DNA of 64,000 bases from Filibacter tadaridae (GTDB taxonomy: Bacteria; Bacillota; Bacilli; Bacillales_A; Planococcaceae): assembly GCF_900609045.1 (NCBI RefSeq), contig NZ_UXAV01000041.1:1-64000 (forward strand). Reading direction: 5' to 3'. The position numbers and the translations under genes were made by a program. Position 1 is the stretch's first letter, and each line of letters begins with the position of its first letter. Under the pieces are notes generated by a model that was not told where the DNA came from, searched no databases, and saw only the letters and a program-made list of their open reading frames with translations. This document shows positions 1-8,241 of the stretch, in pieces.

Positions 1-2
1 AG

Positions 3-722
3 GGAACTATTCCTTTTTGGGAAGGTTTCGAACAATATTTAATGGACACATATGAATACGATCCAGCTGTCCACTTTCTTGTGATAAACGGTGACGGAGC
101 ACCGTGGATTACCTCTTGTCGTGAGCATTTTAAGAATGCATTTTTCACCTTAGATCGTTTTCATGTAGCGAGAGATGTCCGCTCTATTTTTAAGGGACAT
201 AAGCGATACCGTTCCATCTGCAAGAAACTTGCGAAATATGACGTGGACGGCTTTATGGTGGAACTAAATAGTGCCGTAGGTACATTCGATGATGATAAAA
301 AAGAAGAAGCATTAGCAGATTTAATTCGCCAACTCTCCCAGTACCCAGAAGCATTGGGAGACTATCGGGTGTGGCTGGGTGATCAAGGGATTGATACAAG
401 TGGTATGCGTCCAATGGGAAGTGCCGAAGGGACAATGAGGGTGTTTGCGAAGCGGTTAAAGAACGGGCGAAGCTGGAGTGATAAGGGGATTACAGCATTT
501 ATTGACTTCATGGTCGCCCTAAAAGATGGCTTAGATATCAAAACATTAGTAGGGAAAATGGAAAGTAAGCTCCGAAAACCACAGGAAACAAAACCACCTA
601 AACATTATATAGAAAAGCTTAAAAGTAGCGTAGGAGAAGCGACAAGGCACAATGTCTCCTACTTACACCAGGCAACTGGAAAACCTATCTATCAAGCGCT
701 TAAAGGTCTTCAAGGTTTTTAA
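3..722 (+). CDS. ISLre2-family (UPF0236) transposase, 3' part
   Basis: The reading frame is open from the left edge, so the 5' part lies outside the window and the ATG at 42 is internal. The protein has the look of the UPF0236/ISLre2 transposase family: a segment reading VINGDGAPWI, then FFTLDRFHVARDV, and a C-terminal GSAEGTMRVFAKRLKNGRSW block. These are hallmarks of the catalytic and C-terminal parts of that family as I know it. Transposases of this type normally run to about 450-500 residues, so roughly half is visible. It ends at TAA with about 110 bases before the next, convergent gene. I see no clear terminal inverted repeat between 723 and 835. Whether the element is intact cannot be judged here. 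Confidence 0.85.
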   Translation, partial: GTIPFWEGFEQYLMDTYEYDPAVHFLVINGDGAPWITSCREHFKNAFFTLDRFHVARDVRSIFKGHKRYRSICKKLAKYDVDGFMVELNSAVGTFDDDKKEEALADLIRQLSQYPEALGDYRVWLGDQGIDTSGMRPMGSAEGTMRVFAKRLKNGRSWSDKGITAFIDFMVALKDGLDIKTLVGKMESKLRKPQETKPPKHYIEKLKSSVGEATRHNVSYLHQATGKPIYQALKGLQGF

Positions 723-835
723 ATTGTAAAATCAACACTGTAATTTGGAAAAATAAAGGAATGAAAACGCATTCATAAGTAGCTATACCAGCAAAGAAAT
801 ATGCCCCTTTGAAATACCTCCCACAAAAACTTGAC

Positions 836-1189
836 TCAATCTAACAAGGCAAGACCCAAGGTTAAAATAGTGACAAGTGTTAAGATGAATTTAAAATCAA
901 TAACTGGTTTAAATTTGACTTGCTTTGAATTGATCTCATATACTCCCAAGGGCGTTACTTTAATGACCCCTCCACCGCCCTCGCCCTGACCAACCGAGGA
1001 ATTAGCCGATTCTCCGGAATAGCCACCTCCACCACCAACCATATAGTTTACTTTTGCTACAGGAAGCACTTTTTTATTGATGAATTCAATCGGATCGCCA
1101 TAAACCAAGGACACGTCTTTTTGACGCGCAAATTTTTCAAATAGCTTTCCAATGGGAGATTGGTAGTTAGTCGTTTTTTCGGTCTCCAT
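836..1189 (-). CDS. GerW (YtfJ)-family sporulation protein with C-terminal membrane segment
   Basis: A 117-residue protein with the GerW/YtfJ pattern: YGDPIE near residue 30, VLPVAKV near 41, then a glycine-rich stretch and GEGGGG leading to IKVTPLGVYEI. In Bacillus the family is made in the forespore and GerW (YtfJ) is needed for normal germination. Unlike the typical soluble GerW, this one ends in a hydrophobic helix (about residues 98-115), suggesting membrane anchoring. The start has AAGGTAG 3 bases upstream. It lies 22 bases after the SIMPL-domain gene, so the two probably share a transcript. The exact role is inferred from family membership only. Confidence 0.82.
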   Translation of the reverse strand: METEKTTNYQSPIGKLFEKFARQKDVSLVYGDPIEFINKKVLPVAKVNYMVGGGGGYSGESANSSVGQGEGGGGVIKVTPLGVYEINSKQVKFKPVIDFKFILTLVTILTLGLALLD

Positions 1190-1211
1190 AATCTACCTTC
1201 TTTCTAGCGTT

Positions 1212-1862
1212 TTAGTATTGAAATTGTACATTAACGGTAGCGCTAATTGTGATTTGTCCTGGTTCGATTGGTGTGGACACGCTTGTTTCTTTAGCTGCGA
1301 ATGATTGGAATGCGATAGGCCCGCCACTACCTTCTTCTACAATTTTTATAGGAATAGGATCAAACTGAATCTGCATGGTTTCCGCAATTGTCTGTGCCTT
1401 GGCTGAGGCATCTTTTAACGCCAGACTAAGCGCTTGTCGATAATATAATTCTTCATTTTCAATCATGAACTGAATCGATGAAACGCTGTTTACACCATTT
1501 TGGACAGCTACATCGATTACATTACCAACTTGTTCAATGTTCCTAATTTTGACGGTGATTGTGTTTGAAACTTGGTAGCCTCTAAATAGTTGTTTCCCTT
1601 CAACATAATCGTATTGTGGGAAGATGTTGTAAGAGGATGTTTTTATATCCTCTCTGCTGATTCCCAATCCTAACAACGACTCGATTACTTGATTCATCAC
1701 ATAGGCATTTTCCTGTTGTGCTCGACTGAGATCCTTATTTTCAGTACGAACTTCGAACTGGATTTGCGCAATCGTCGGTTCAACCTCGAAATTACCAGTA
1801 CCGTTAACTGTCATCACTCTACGTTCTGTAGGCGTGGCTTGTTTTACATAGGGATAATACAT
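1212..1862 (-). CDS. SIMPL (DUF541) domain protein
   Basis: The 216-residue protein matches the SIMPL/DUF541 pattern: an early VNGTGNFEVEPTIAQIQFEV strand, a central TSSYNIFPQYDY motif, ISVxxx-type repeats around VNSVSSIQF, and a C-terminal TISATVNVQF strand. SIMPL proteins form beta-rich oligomeric shells and are usually exported, but no signal peptide is visible here, so a cytoplasmic or spore-compartment form is likely. In Bacillales a related SIMPL protein is associated with sporulation; pairing here with a GerW-type gene 22 bases downstream is consistent with that. The ribosome site GGTGGAG precedes ATG by 4 bases. No enzymatic activity is known for the family. Confidence 0.82.
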   Translation of the reverse strand: MYYPYVKQATPTERRVMTVNGTGNFEVEPTIAQIQFEVRTENKDLSRAQQENAYVMNQVIESLLGLGISREDIKTSSYNIFPQYDYVEGKQLFRGYQVSNTITVKIRNIEQVGNVIDVAVQNGVNSVSSIQFMIENEELYYRQALSLALKDASAKAQTIAETMQIQFDPIPIKIVEEGSGGPIAFQSFAAKETSVSTPIEPGQITISATVNVQFQY

Positions 1863-1943
1863 GTGACTCCACCTTTCCTGACGTTGACTATGGTCCTGTA
1901 GATTCTATGCCACCTGTCTTGGAAAAATAAGTAGGGAATGTGC

Positions 1944-3206
1944 TTAACGAAGATACATCCATTTTTCTAGCACTTTAAAGATGTCATTATTTACGTTTTC
2001 ACCTATTTCTTTCGAATTCAACATTACATAAACTGACTTCAAAAAGTTCTTCACTGTTCTTTGGACATGGTAGGCATCGATTGATCCCTTGTTTTCATAC
2101 AAACTTCTTTCGACCATTTCAGTCAATTCTTTGATCCATAGTTGGACTTCCTCTTCGACATTTTGGTATTCAAGTAACGAAGCTATTATTATTGCAAGCC
2201 GTTCCTCTTCTTCATCTAAATAATCTACTTGTAGGAAGAGGGAATGTTTAATTGCACAAAGAATTTGGTTGATATCCTCTTTTTGAATGAAAGGATGTTT
2301 TGCCAAGGCGTCCAAAGCATCAGCGCCGTGAGCTATTGCATGAGCCCATCCCTTCTGGGGAATAAAGCCCCGTGTATCTTTCTCTTCCATCATATAACGG
2401 ATAGCCTGCTTGGCTGTATGCTGTATTATCGCGGGACTTACTATTTTATTCTGCACGTCATACTCTATAATCGCCGCAATGACAAGTACGGAAAAGGAAC
2501 GAGTGAAGACAGAATCCGTTCCAGACTCGCCAATTCGATGAAATAAGTAAGATTCACCCGTGACTGTTTCAAGTAGACTTTGGATTTCATTTGGATTCAA
2601 TTGATTTGAATAAATGAGTTTTACAAAGCTCTGGTAGATTAGTTTATCGCGCAAATGTCCATCCGAACTACCGATATTCAACAACATTTCTTGTCTACAT
2701 TCATCTGCAAGTATAGATATTTTGCCGCCGAGGTAACTTTTTAAAGTTGTTGCCAACATTCTTTTTTCATCTTTCACGTCCAACAGCGTAAAGCGTTCAC
2801 AAACGAGAAGCATATCTTCCGAAAACGCAAGCCCAAGTTTCTGTAATTCACTAGTGAAGAATTTCACATGCGCGGATTTCCACTCTTCATATGGGCCTTC
2901 CCCTTCAGCCTCCGCAAAATCTTCCGTCACTTCATTCATCGGTATAAGCAACACTTCCACCGTTTTAATGATGGCTACCGGCTGTTCGTTACGGTTTAAA
3001 ATAATGCTATAATCTTCTGTCGTGGGCAATGGCTCATTTTCCAGTTCATAGAAGACATGTCCGGAACAAGTAGCTGTCTTTGTTCCGTCAACCACAAGCC
3101 GCGCAAGCTCATCAGGAAGACCACCGAACATCCACGCGCTAACGGACAGCGGCTGCTCCTCACCTTTCCAAAATTCATTCCAATATAATTGTGACGCTTG
3201 ATTCAT
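1944..3206 (-). CDS. ASCH-domain / DUF2785 fusion protein
   Basis: The start is the ATG at 3206, preceded by AAAGGGG; the frame is open further upstream but without a ribosome site. The 420-residue product has two parts. Residues 1-145 are an ASCH domain (LARLVVDGTKTATCS, then YEEWKSAHVKFFT and a VCERFTLLDV end), a fold related to PUA and thought to bind RNA or nucleotides. Residues 150-420 match DUF2785: DGHLRDKLIYQSF, VFTRSFSVLVIAAI and GWAHAIAHGADALDALA. Both parts are usually separate proteins (about 150 and 270 residues), so this is a natural fusion unless a sequencing error has removed a stop. The function of DUF2785 is unknown; a link to RNA is only an inference from ASCH. Confidence 0.8.
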   Translation of the reverse strand: MNQASQLYWNEFWKGEEQPLSVSAWMFGGLPDELARLVVDGTKTATCSGHVFYELENEPLPTTEDYSIILNRNEQPVAIIKTVEVLLIPMNEVTEDFAEAEGEGPYEEWKSAHVKFFTSELQKLGLAFSEDMLLVCERFTLLDVKDEKRMLATTLKSYLGGKISILADECRQEMLLNIGSSDGHLRDKLIYQSFVKLIYSNQLNPNEIQSLLETVTGESYLFHRIGESGTDSVFTRSFSVLVIAAIIEYDVQNKIVSPAIIQHTAKQAIRYMMEEKDTRGFIPQKGWAHAIAHGADALDALAKHPFIQKEDINQILCAIKHSLFLQVDYLDEEEERLAIIIASLLEYQNVEEEVQLWIKELTEMVERSLYENKGSIDAYHVQRTVKNFLKSVYVMLNSKEIGENVNNDIFKVLEKWMYLR

Positions 3207-3310
3207 TCTAAGATTCCCCTTTTTATAAGTGAAAACTGCATTCATTCCATTTTCATCTTTTATCTTCTTTACCACCGGAAGTACAAATCGACATGCCAAG
3301 ACAATTCCTT

Positions 3311-3892
3311 CTATCGATTAACCCCCACATCTGTAACGACAATCCCCTTCCATATGGACTTCCAATTCTTACGCCTAACCCTAGTTTCATAAATCTGCAT
3401 TCTTGCTTTTGAAAAATAGAAATTAGGGGTTGGTTTCACCTTCAGATTTACTAAGTCTGTTATGCCATGTGGGGCTACTAATACGACATTGTCTTCCCTA
3501 TCCAATTTCACGCCTAATGCTGTCGCCGTTTCAGGAAATTTTGAGATTGCATCGACGGACGATGAATAGGGAGAAACAGTATTGACGATATGCATTCTTG
3601 CTTGATTTTTAACTGACCATGGAATAGCCGGATATAGGCTGTTTAACACTTTTTCAAGTTTCTTTTCCTCATTTTCTTCAATGTTAGCTGGATTATAATA
3701 AATCACATCTATATCTGGAATCTCCGTTCGCTTCTTAACATTATGCAATACATCCCAAACTTTGGAACGAACAAATCCTGCACAAATCCACCAATCCGGT
3801 AAACTCAATTTTCGGGTACATTTCAATATATCCATCATCCATTTATCTTCACGAATCAACTTACTAATATCTTCTTCACTTTTGAGAATCAT
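3311..3892 (-). CDS. DUF925-type nucleotidyltransferase-like protein
   Basis: A 193-residue protein of the NTP_transf_9/DUF925 family, recognisable from WWICAGFVRSKVWD, then IPDIDVIYY (the acidic pair of the nucleotidyltransferase fold), a WSVKNQARMH segment and the C-terminal VNLKVKPTP. The start at 3892 is chosen because AAGGATG lies just upstream; the longer frame to 3931 lacks a ribosome site and would overlap the previous gene further. The gene begins 5 bases after the stop of the DUF2087 gene, so it is the distal member of a tightly packed minus-strand run. The substrate is unknown. Confidence 0.78.
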   Translation of the reverse strand: MILKSEEDISKLIREDKWMMDILKCTRKLSLPDWWICAGFVRSKVWDVLHNVKKRTEIPDIDVIYYNPANIEENEEKKLEKVLNSLYPAIPWSVKNQARMHIVNTVSPYSSSVDAISKFPETATALGVKLDREDNVVLVAPHGITDLVNLKVKPTPNFYFSKARMQIYETRVRRKNWKSIWKGIVVTDVGVNR

Positions 3893-3896
3893 ATGT

Positions 3897-4190
3897 TCAT
3901 CCTTCAATCCAATACTGCCTGCCATCGTCACTTCGGTTCATAAAACGGTAGTCTATAAGGAAACGTCTAATTGTGGCGAAATCGGGGTGGATTGTCCTTA
4001 ATAGATCATTGATTTCTTTTTCTGTATAACGTTTATCCCTGTCAAATCGCTTTATGATTTCCGAAGCAACAATATACTTCCTTTTATCCTTACTCGGAAA
4101 TACATCAAGCGGTCCGTTTATTCCTTGCTTGAAGTAGTTCTTCACAATCTTTTCTCTTTCCGCAACTGAAAAAGTAAATGCTTCAGCCAA
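3897..4190 (-). CDS. DUF2087-domain protein
   Basis: About 97 residues with the DUF2087 pattern: GINGPLDVFPSKDKRKYIVAS-like core, YTEKEINDLLRTIHPDFATI and the ending RRFLIDYRFMNRSDDGRQYW. DUF2087 is a small helical, probably winged-helix-like domain often found after transcription-regulator or helicase domains; here it stands alone. I favour the TTG at 4190, which has AAAGGAG 8 bases upstream; the ATG at 4208 in the same frame has no clear ribosome site. That start overlaps the end of the GNAT gene by 8 bases, suggesting translational coupling. Confidence 0.72.
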   Translation of the reverse strand: MAEAFTFSVAEREKIVKNYFKQGINGPLDVFPSKDKRKYIVASEIIKRFDRDKRYTEKEINDLLRTIHPDFATIRRFLIDYRFMNRSDDGRQYWIEG

Positions 4191-4716
4191 TACGTTCACT
4201 CCTTTCATTAAAATAAGTAGAATTAGCATTCCATCCATACGCGACTTCACTCAACTTCTTACCTGCAATCTCGATTTCTTCAGTATCTATCTTCTTTCCA
4301 CCCAAAGCTTCATAAAATCGGCAAGCCGGGTTCTCTTCCATCGCCCATATAAGCATCGAATTCAAGCCCTTCTCTTTCAAATCATCCACGATGGATTGAA
4401 CAAGTAGTCGGCCAATCCCTTTGCTTTGGTACTCTTCCAAGAGATAGATGGCATATAATTCACCTGTATAGGCTTCATAATTCCCCGTGCGCTCTTTTCC
4501 CCCTGTAGAAAACCCCACGACTTGACCATTCTCATCTTCCGCTATGTAAACATGATTCTCTTTAATCCCTTGCAGCCAAATCTGTTCTCTTTTTTCATAA
4601 GAAAGACTTTCCAGAAATGCATCCGGTACAATCCCTTTGTATGTCGTCCTCCAACTATTCACATGGACATTCGCAATACCTTTTGCATCTTCTGTAGTCG
4701 CTTTTCGAATAAGCAT
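4183..4716 (-). CDS. GNAT-family N-acetyltransferase
   Basis: A 177-residue acetyltransferase with the GNAT layout: N-terminal IRKATTEDAKGIANVHV, the YAIYLLEEYQSKGIGRLL segment containing the acetyl-CoA binding Q-x-x-G-x-G turn, and the late CRFYEALGG motif. The start ATG at 4716 is preceded by AAGGA at good distance; the GTG three codons earlier overlaps the ribosome site. It sits between a DUF402 gene (upstream, touching) and the DUF2087 gene (downstream, overlapping), so it is part of one transcript. The acceptor substrate cannot be told from sequence; relatives include amino-glycoside-like and peptide acetyltransferases. Confidence 0.85.
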   Translation of the reverse strand: MLIRKATTEDAKGIANVHVNSWRTTYKGIVPDAFLESLSYEKREQIWLQGIKENHVYIAEDENGQVVGFSTGGKERTGNYEAYTGELYAIYLLEEYQSKGIGRLLVQSIVDDLKEKGLNSMLIWAMEENPACRFYEALGGKKIDTEEIEIAGKKLSEVAYGWNANSTYFNERSERIG

Positions 4717-4721
4717 CCTAA

Positions 4722-5285
4722 TCACTTCCTTTCAATATTGTCAAAAGACCTGTGCAATTGATCGAAATGGGCTGTTGTTATATCTTTTAGATTCAGAACA
4801 CCATTCGCCAATACCTTTTTAATACGCTTAAATTCCGACCAAGCCAATTCATATTCATGTGCCGTTATTACTTTTTCCTTCATGGCCGTTTCCAATTCAT
4901 CCAAATCCTTGTCAATGACTTTTCCGGTTGGCAAGACGATTAAATCCAAATACAAATCATCCATCCATGGTCCGTGCTCGGTACAATACCCAATTTTTTT
5001 GCTTATATCGATATACCACTGAACAATACCACCTGAAGCGTCAAACACTGTTGTAACCGAATAGTACTGACCTTCGGGAAAATGCTGCATCCAGAAATAA
5101 CCGCGATCCGCTATGCAAACAGTCCTCCCCTCGTACGTCATATATAAGGGTTCACTTACTTCTTTCATATGTAATAGGCTCACATACCCTTTGAAATATG
5201 GGTCGCTATCAATAAAGAGTTCCGTATACGTCCTCTCTGTTACCCGTTTCCAATCATATCTGCTTCCATATTTTCGTTTCAGCAT
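4722..5285 (-). CDS. DUF402-domain protein (possible nucleotide phosphatase fold)
   Basis: The 187-residue protein has the DUF402 signature: a WYIDISKKIGY strand followed by WMDDLYLDLIVLPTGKVIDKDLDEL, which carries the conserved acidic metal ligands. DUF402 members include nucleoside tri- and diphosphatases and the FomD enzyme; which activity this one has is unknown. GAGGA lies 5 bases before ATG. It is the first intact gene of a minus-strand run that continues with GNAT, DUF2087 and DUF925 genes. Immediately upstream lies the remnant of another GNAT gene. Confidence 0.78.
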   Translation of the reverse strand: MLKRKYGSRYDWKRVTERTYTELFIDSDPYFKGYVSLLHMKEVSEPLYMTYEGRTVCIADRGYFWMQHFPEGQYYSVTTVFDASGGIVQWYIDISKKIGYCTEHGPWMDDLYLDLIVLPTGKVIDKDLDELETAMKEKVITAHEYELAWSEFKRIKKVLANGVLNLKDITTAHFDQLHRSFDNIERK

Positions 5286-5293
5286 CTATATCC

Positions 5294-5493
5294 TCATTTC
5301 AATATGCCATTCGCAAACTTCTTGAGACCCATCTGTTCATAGAACGGAAGCAATTTGTTCCTGCAGAAAAATTGGAATGGCAATGAATTTGTTACTGTAG
5401 GTTTCACTAATTGTTTAAATAAGTCTGTACCTATCCCATTCCCTTGAGTTTTTCTAACGGTGTTTATAAGAGAAAGAGCTATTAATGCAATCC
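5294..5493 (-). pseudogene. 3' remnant of a GNAT acetyltransferase gene
   Basis: On the minus strand this stretch reads as an uninterrupted C-terminal GNAT segment: ALSLINTVRKTQGNGIG, then LFKQLVKPTV and LLPFYEQMGLKKFANGI before a TGA at 5294. The Q-G-x-G-x-G turn and FYEQMG motif are typical of the last third of the fold. There is no upstream half: the frame runs straight into the 3' end of the SDR-like gene. This is a truncated pseudogene, probably left by recombination that brought in its neighbour. Confidence 0.7.
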
Positions 5494-5494
5494 A

Positions 5495-6031
5495 TCATCT
5501 TGGCCGCGCTTCATACGGATGAATTTGCCCTATAACCCCTTCTTCATCAGTCATAATCCGGTTTATAATCCCATTCGCAATTTCTTTATGGGTAAGCCAA
5601 CGTGATTCAGCCTCTTCCACCATGAAACCCAAAAAGATTTCCCGGTAATCACATTCGCTGGGAACCTGGATTGGTTCATCTTCGAAATACCTCTTACTCC
5701 CTTTTACATGAAAAACCCGAAATCTTTCAGTTGCATGATTCATTTCCAAAACCTTCTCCAGCAAGCTATAATTTGGTGTCCAACTGACAAGAAGGTCAAA
5801 GGGCCCCCTCTCCTCAAGGGCTTTCCCAATTTCAACAAATACGTCGTCGGTATCATAATCCACTATCAATGGAAAGATGGAATGATCGGGGCTTTGTACA
5901 TGCAGAAATTCGAATTTAGTATGCGTACGTCCGATGACGGAAACAGAATAGCCTTCATGTGCCAGATGAATACAGACCTTCGTTAGCATACCAGTACCCC
6001 CTATTACGAGGGCGTGACCATTTCTTTTCAT
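5495..6031 (-). CDS. Short-chain dehydrogenase-like NAD(P)-binding protein
   Basis: 178 residues beginning with a Rossmann nucleotide-binding motif, ALVIGGTGML, followed by VSVIGRTHTK (the second strand that reads the cofactor ribose) and an acidic VDYDTDD. The canonical YxxxK catalytic pair of classical short-chain dehydrogenases is not obvious, so this is an atypical or divergent member; similar short proteins are common in Bacillales without assigned function. A good GAGGTGAAAGG ribosome site precedes ATG. The 3' end abuts the GNAT remnant. Confidence 0.7.
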   Translation of the reverse strand: MKRNGHALVIGGTGMLTKVCIHLAHEGYSVSVIGRTHTKFEFLHVQSPDHSIFPLIVDYDTDDVFVEIGKALEERGPFDLLVSWTPNYSLLEKVLEMNHATERFRVFHVKGSKRYFEDEPIQVPSECDYREIFLGFMVEEAESRWLTHKEIANGIINRIMTDEEGVIGQIHPYEARPR

Positions 6032-6354
6032 CCTTTCACCTCTACATTAGAAACGTGACATGAAAACCACCTAAAAAATCGGCATACTCGCTAAAAACAT
6101 CTTTTTAAAGGATTCATTCATCCATCCATTTCGTTTGTTCCGATGGCGATTACAGGAACAATTTTCCCTGTCAATGAACGTACGCATATAATCGACATAG
6201 AAAGAAACGCCTTCGCCATGTCCTTACACATGACGAGTGCGCTGTTTACGACTGCTGTATGAATTGAAATTGGTGCAATACGTAATACTTGAATGTACAA
6301 CTATCGAAAACCGATTTGGCTCACGTCTTACCTTTTCCTACAATTCATCCGATA
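6032..6354. other. Non-coding stretch between SDR-like and GNAT genes
   Basis: About 320 bases. A 60-codon minus-strand frame (6118-6300) exists but has no ribosome site and I recognise no domain in it; it may be decayed coding DNA. No clear hairpin terminator or promoter was found. Confidence 0.4.
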
Positions 6355-6807
6355 TCACTTCTGCAAATTCATAACATGTGTTGTTTCAGAAGCAGAATCA
6401 TCAAAGTCAAAACCATTAACTCGATAAAAAGCATCCGCTTTCGAAGATTCCGTTCGGACAGTTATTTCATTAAAGTAATCACGTGAATGGTCTGTTATTT
6501 CTTTCAGAAGAGCAGATCCTGCACCTTGACGACGGGCATCCGCTTCCACATAGAAACGCTGTAACCTTGCTACTTTATTGTCCTCAGAGAAAGGTGATTG
6601 ATTCACGCCGCCAATCGCAACGATATTCTCCCCCTTATCACGAATGCAAAATAATGCCTCTCCAGGTTGGTTAAACGTATTTGTACCATCTTTATAGTCA
6701 TCCACTAAACGGGACAAGAAGCGATAGCCTTCCGTTTCACTTTCCTCAACCAACTTTGTAATATCAAGCTTTTGCAAATCATCCACTCGGTCCACAGTAA
6801 ATTTCAT
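6355..6807 (-). CDS. GNAT-family N-acetyltransferase
   Basis: 150 residues with a clear GNAT core: ALFCIRDKGENIVAIGG (strands 2-3), ARLQRFYVEADARRQGAG with the acetyl-CoA turn RRQGAGSALL, and AFYRVNGFDF near the end. An AGGAGGAATAGGG ribosome site precedes ATG. It is a separate unit from the acetyltransferase at 4183-4716 and not closely similar to it. Substrate unknown. Confidence 0.85.
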   Translation of the reverse strand: MKFTVDRVDDLQKLDITKLVEESETEGYRFLSRLVDDYKDGTNTFNQPGEALFCIRDKGENIVAIGGVNQSPFSEDNKVARLQRFYVEADARRQGAGSALLKEITDHSRDYFNEITVRTESSKADAFYRVNGFDFDDSASETTHVMNLQK

Positions 6808-6898
6808 CCCTATTCCTCCTGTTTAGTTATTAGATTTTTGTATACATTCTAATTCTACAAAGGAGAGTAAAACACCTTCTTTTTTCTGAACAAAACAA

Positions 6899-6936
6899 AA
6901 ATGACTTGCAGGCACGATGTGCACTGCAAGTCATTT
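6899..6936 (-). terminator. Terminator of the YitT gene
   Basis: A perfect 12-bp stem, AAATGACTTGCA with TGCAAGTCATTT, just after the YitT stop codon on the minus strand, followed on that strand by a T-rich run. Confidence 0.8.
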
Positions 6937-6945
6937 ATTTAATCC

Positions 6946-7818
6946 TTACTTTATCTCTAGATCATCGTATTTCGCCCTTGAGAACCCGCGGCCTAATATT
7001 TCAGAGGCATTTATGAAAATGACAAATGATGAAGGCTCTTCTGCTTGTAGAAGTTTCTTGAAATAAATGGCTTCTGATTGCTCAACTACACATAAAATCA
7101 TCATTTTCTCCTGATTGGAATAACCACCCATTGTTTTAATCTTTGTGAGTCCACGATTGATTTCATTTTGAATAATTGCTTGGATTGCTTCTTCTTTTTC
7201 AGTGATTATAAGTACCAATTTGGTCGGTGAAGTTTGCAATTGAACAAAATCAATTACTTTACTCGTAACGTATATTGACATCAATGCGTAAAGTGCTAAT
7301 TCAAAGTTAAATACAAATGCAGAAGTTACAACAACCAGACCATCCACTAGAAGTTGCGAAAAACCACTTGAAAGGCCAGTGAACTTTTTAACCAATTGAG
7401 CAATTAATGCCGTGCCACCGGTTGATCCATTTCCTCGATAAACAATTCCCAGTCCAATTCCGAGCACAATTCCACCATATATGGCACTCAGTAATGGATT
7501 ATCAATCGAAATCCCCATATCCGCTGTGAGCCAAATTACAAACGGCAAAAACGCTGTCCCCACAAATGTCTTATAACTAAATTCTTTCCCAGCAATCAAT
7601 ACACCCAGTATGAGTAATGGAATATTGATAATCCATTGCACGTAAGCCGGATTGAATTGGAAAAGTTCATATAGAATTGTACTAATCCCTGATATTCCAC
7701 CTGCTGCGAGTCTTGCCGGTAAAAGAAAAATATTGAATGCCAATCCGACAATCGCGGCCCCAACAAGCACTTGTATATATTCAAATATAATCGTTTTCTT
7801 AAAGTTTTGTATTGCCAT
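6946..7818 (-). CDS. YitT-family membrane protein (DUF161/DUF2179)
   Basis: 290 residues: about five to six membrane helices in the first 190 residues, with AGGISGIST and GNGSTGGTALIAQL loops typical of the YitT membrane domain, then a cytosolic DUF2179 domain (VLIITEKEEAIQAII, TKIKTMGGYSN). YitT proteins are abundant in Bacillales and thought to be transporters, but their substrate is not established. The gene is monocistronic, with a GAGGGG ribosome site and its own terminator. A second YitT gene lies at 54472-55335; the two differ enough to be old paralogs. Confidence 0.88.
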   Translation of the reverse strand: MAIQNFKKTIIFEYIQVLVGAAIVGLAFNIFLLPARLAAGGISGISTILYELFQFNPAYVQWIINIPLLILGVLIAGKEFSYKTFVGTAFLPFVIWLTADMGISIDNPLLSAIYGGIVLGIGLGIVYRGNGSTGGTALIAQLVKKFTGLSSGFSQLLVDGLVVVTSAFVFNFELALYALMSIYVTSKVIDFVQLQTSPTKLVLIITEKEEAIQAIIQNEINRGLTKIKTMGGYSNQEKMMILCVVEQSEAIYFKKLLQAEEPSSFVIFINASEILGRGFSRAKYDDLEIK

Positions 7819-7953
7819 TTTGCGTTACCCCTCTTTCTCCATTCATTTTAACAAAAAAAGGAGGGGGTCTTCAGATATAAGTTTTTTCTGACTTTCCTAT
7901 CACCTTGCTGGGAAACCAGAAGACGTGTCTTGCAAAACTGGAAGTTATTTTCA

Positions 7954-7982
7954 TTGAAAAACGATCATGCATGCTGTACTAT
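7954..7982 (+). promoter_or_regulatory. Sigma-A promoter of structured RNA copy 1
   Basis: TTGAAA (7954-7959), a 17-base spacer and TACTAT (7977-7982). The same promoter recurs in the other two copies. Confidence 0.7.
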
Positions 7983-7988
7983 ATAAAC

Positions 7989-8241
7989 ATAAGCTGCGTT
8001 GTACGTATTGTAATTAAGTTTTAACCTTTATGCTGTAATAGGGAGTTTTACATCGAAACTGGAATGGTACGCTTAGTTCCTATATGCAACTAAGACATAC
8101 AGGAAAGTTTCTGCGAACACCCACTTTGAGGAGTGGTGGTTTAAAACTTTCATAATCTGATACGGCAAAGGCGGCTACGCTTTAAAGCCATATATACTAA
8201 GGCTCAAAAAAGCATCATCCTTTATTGGATGGTGCTTTTTT
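7989..8241 (+). ncRNA. Structured RNA gene, copy 1 of 3
   Basis: About 250 nt between a sigma-A promoter and a terminator hairpin (AGCATCATCC/GGATGGTGCT plus T-run, 8211-8241). No open frame is conserved. Predicted fold by hand: a long closing helix joining GCTGC..CGTAT (7993-8008 region) with ATACG..GCGGC (8160-8175), an inner helix AGTTTTA/TAAAACT, and within it two arms, GAAACT/AGTTTC capped by CTTAGTT/AACTAAG, and CACCCACT/AGTGGTG. Two further near-identical copies lie at 11086-11339 and 15670-15921 in the same orientation. I do not recognise the family. Confidence 0.72.

Noticed and set aside
6118..6300. 60-codon minus-strand frame between the SDR-like and GNAT genes
   Set aside because: Protein-like in part (IVPVIAIGTNEMDG) but no start context and no recognised family; may be decayed coding DNA.
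7989..8241. 6S RNA for the three-copy RNA
   Set aside because: 6S RNA is one long hairpin with a central bubble; this RNA folds by hand as a multi-arm junction. Not excluded by a model search.
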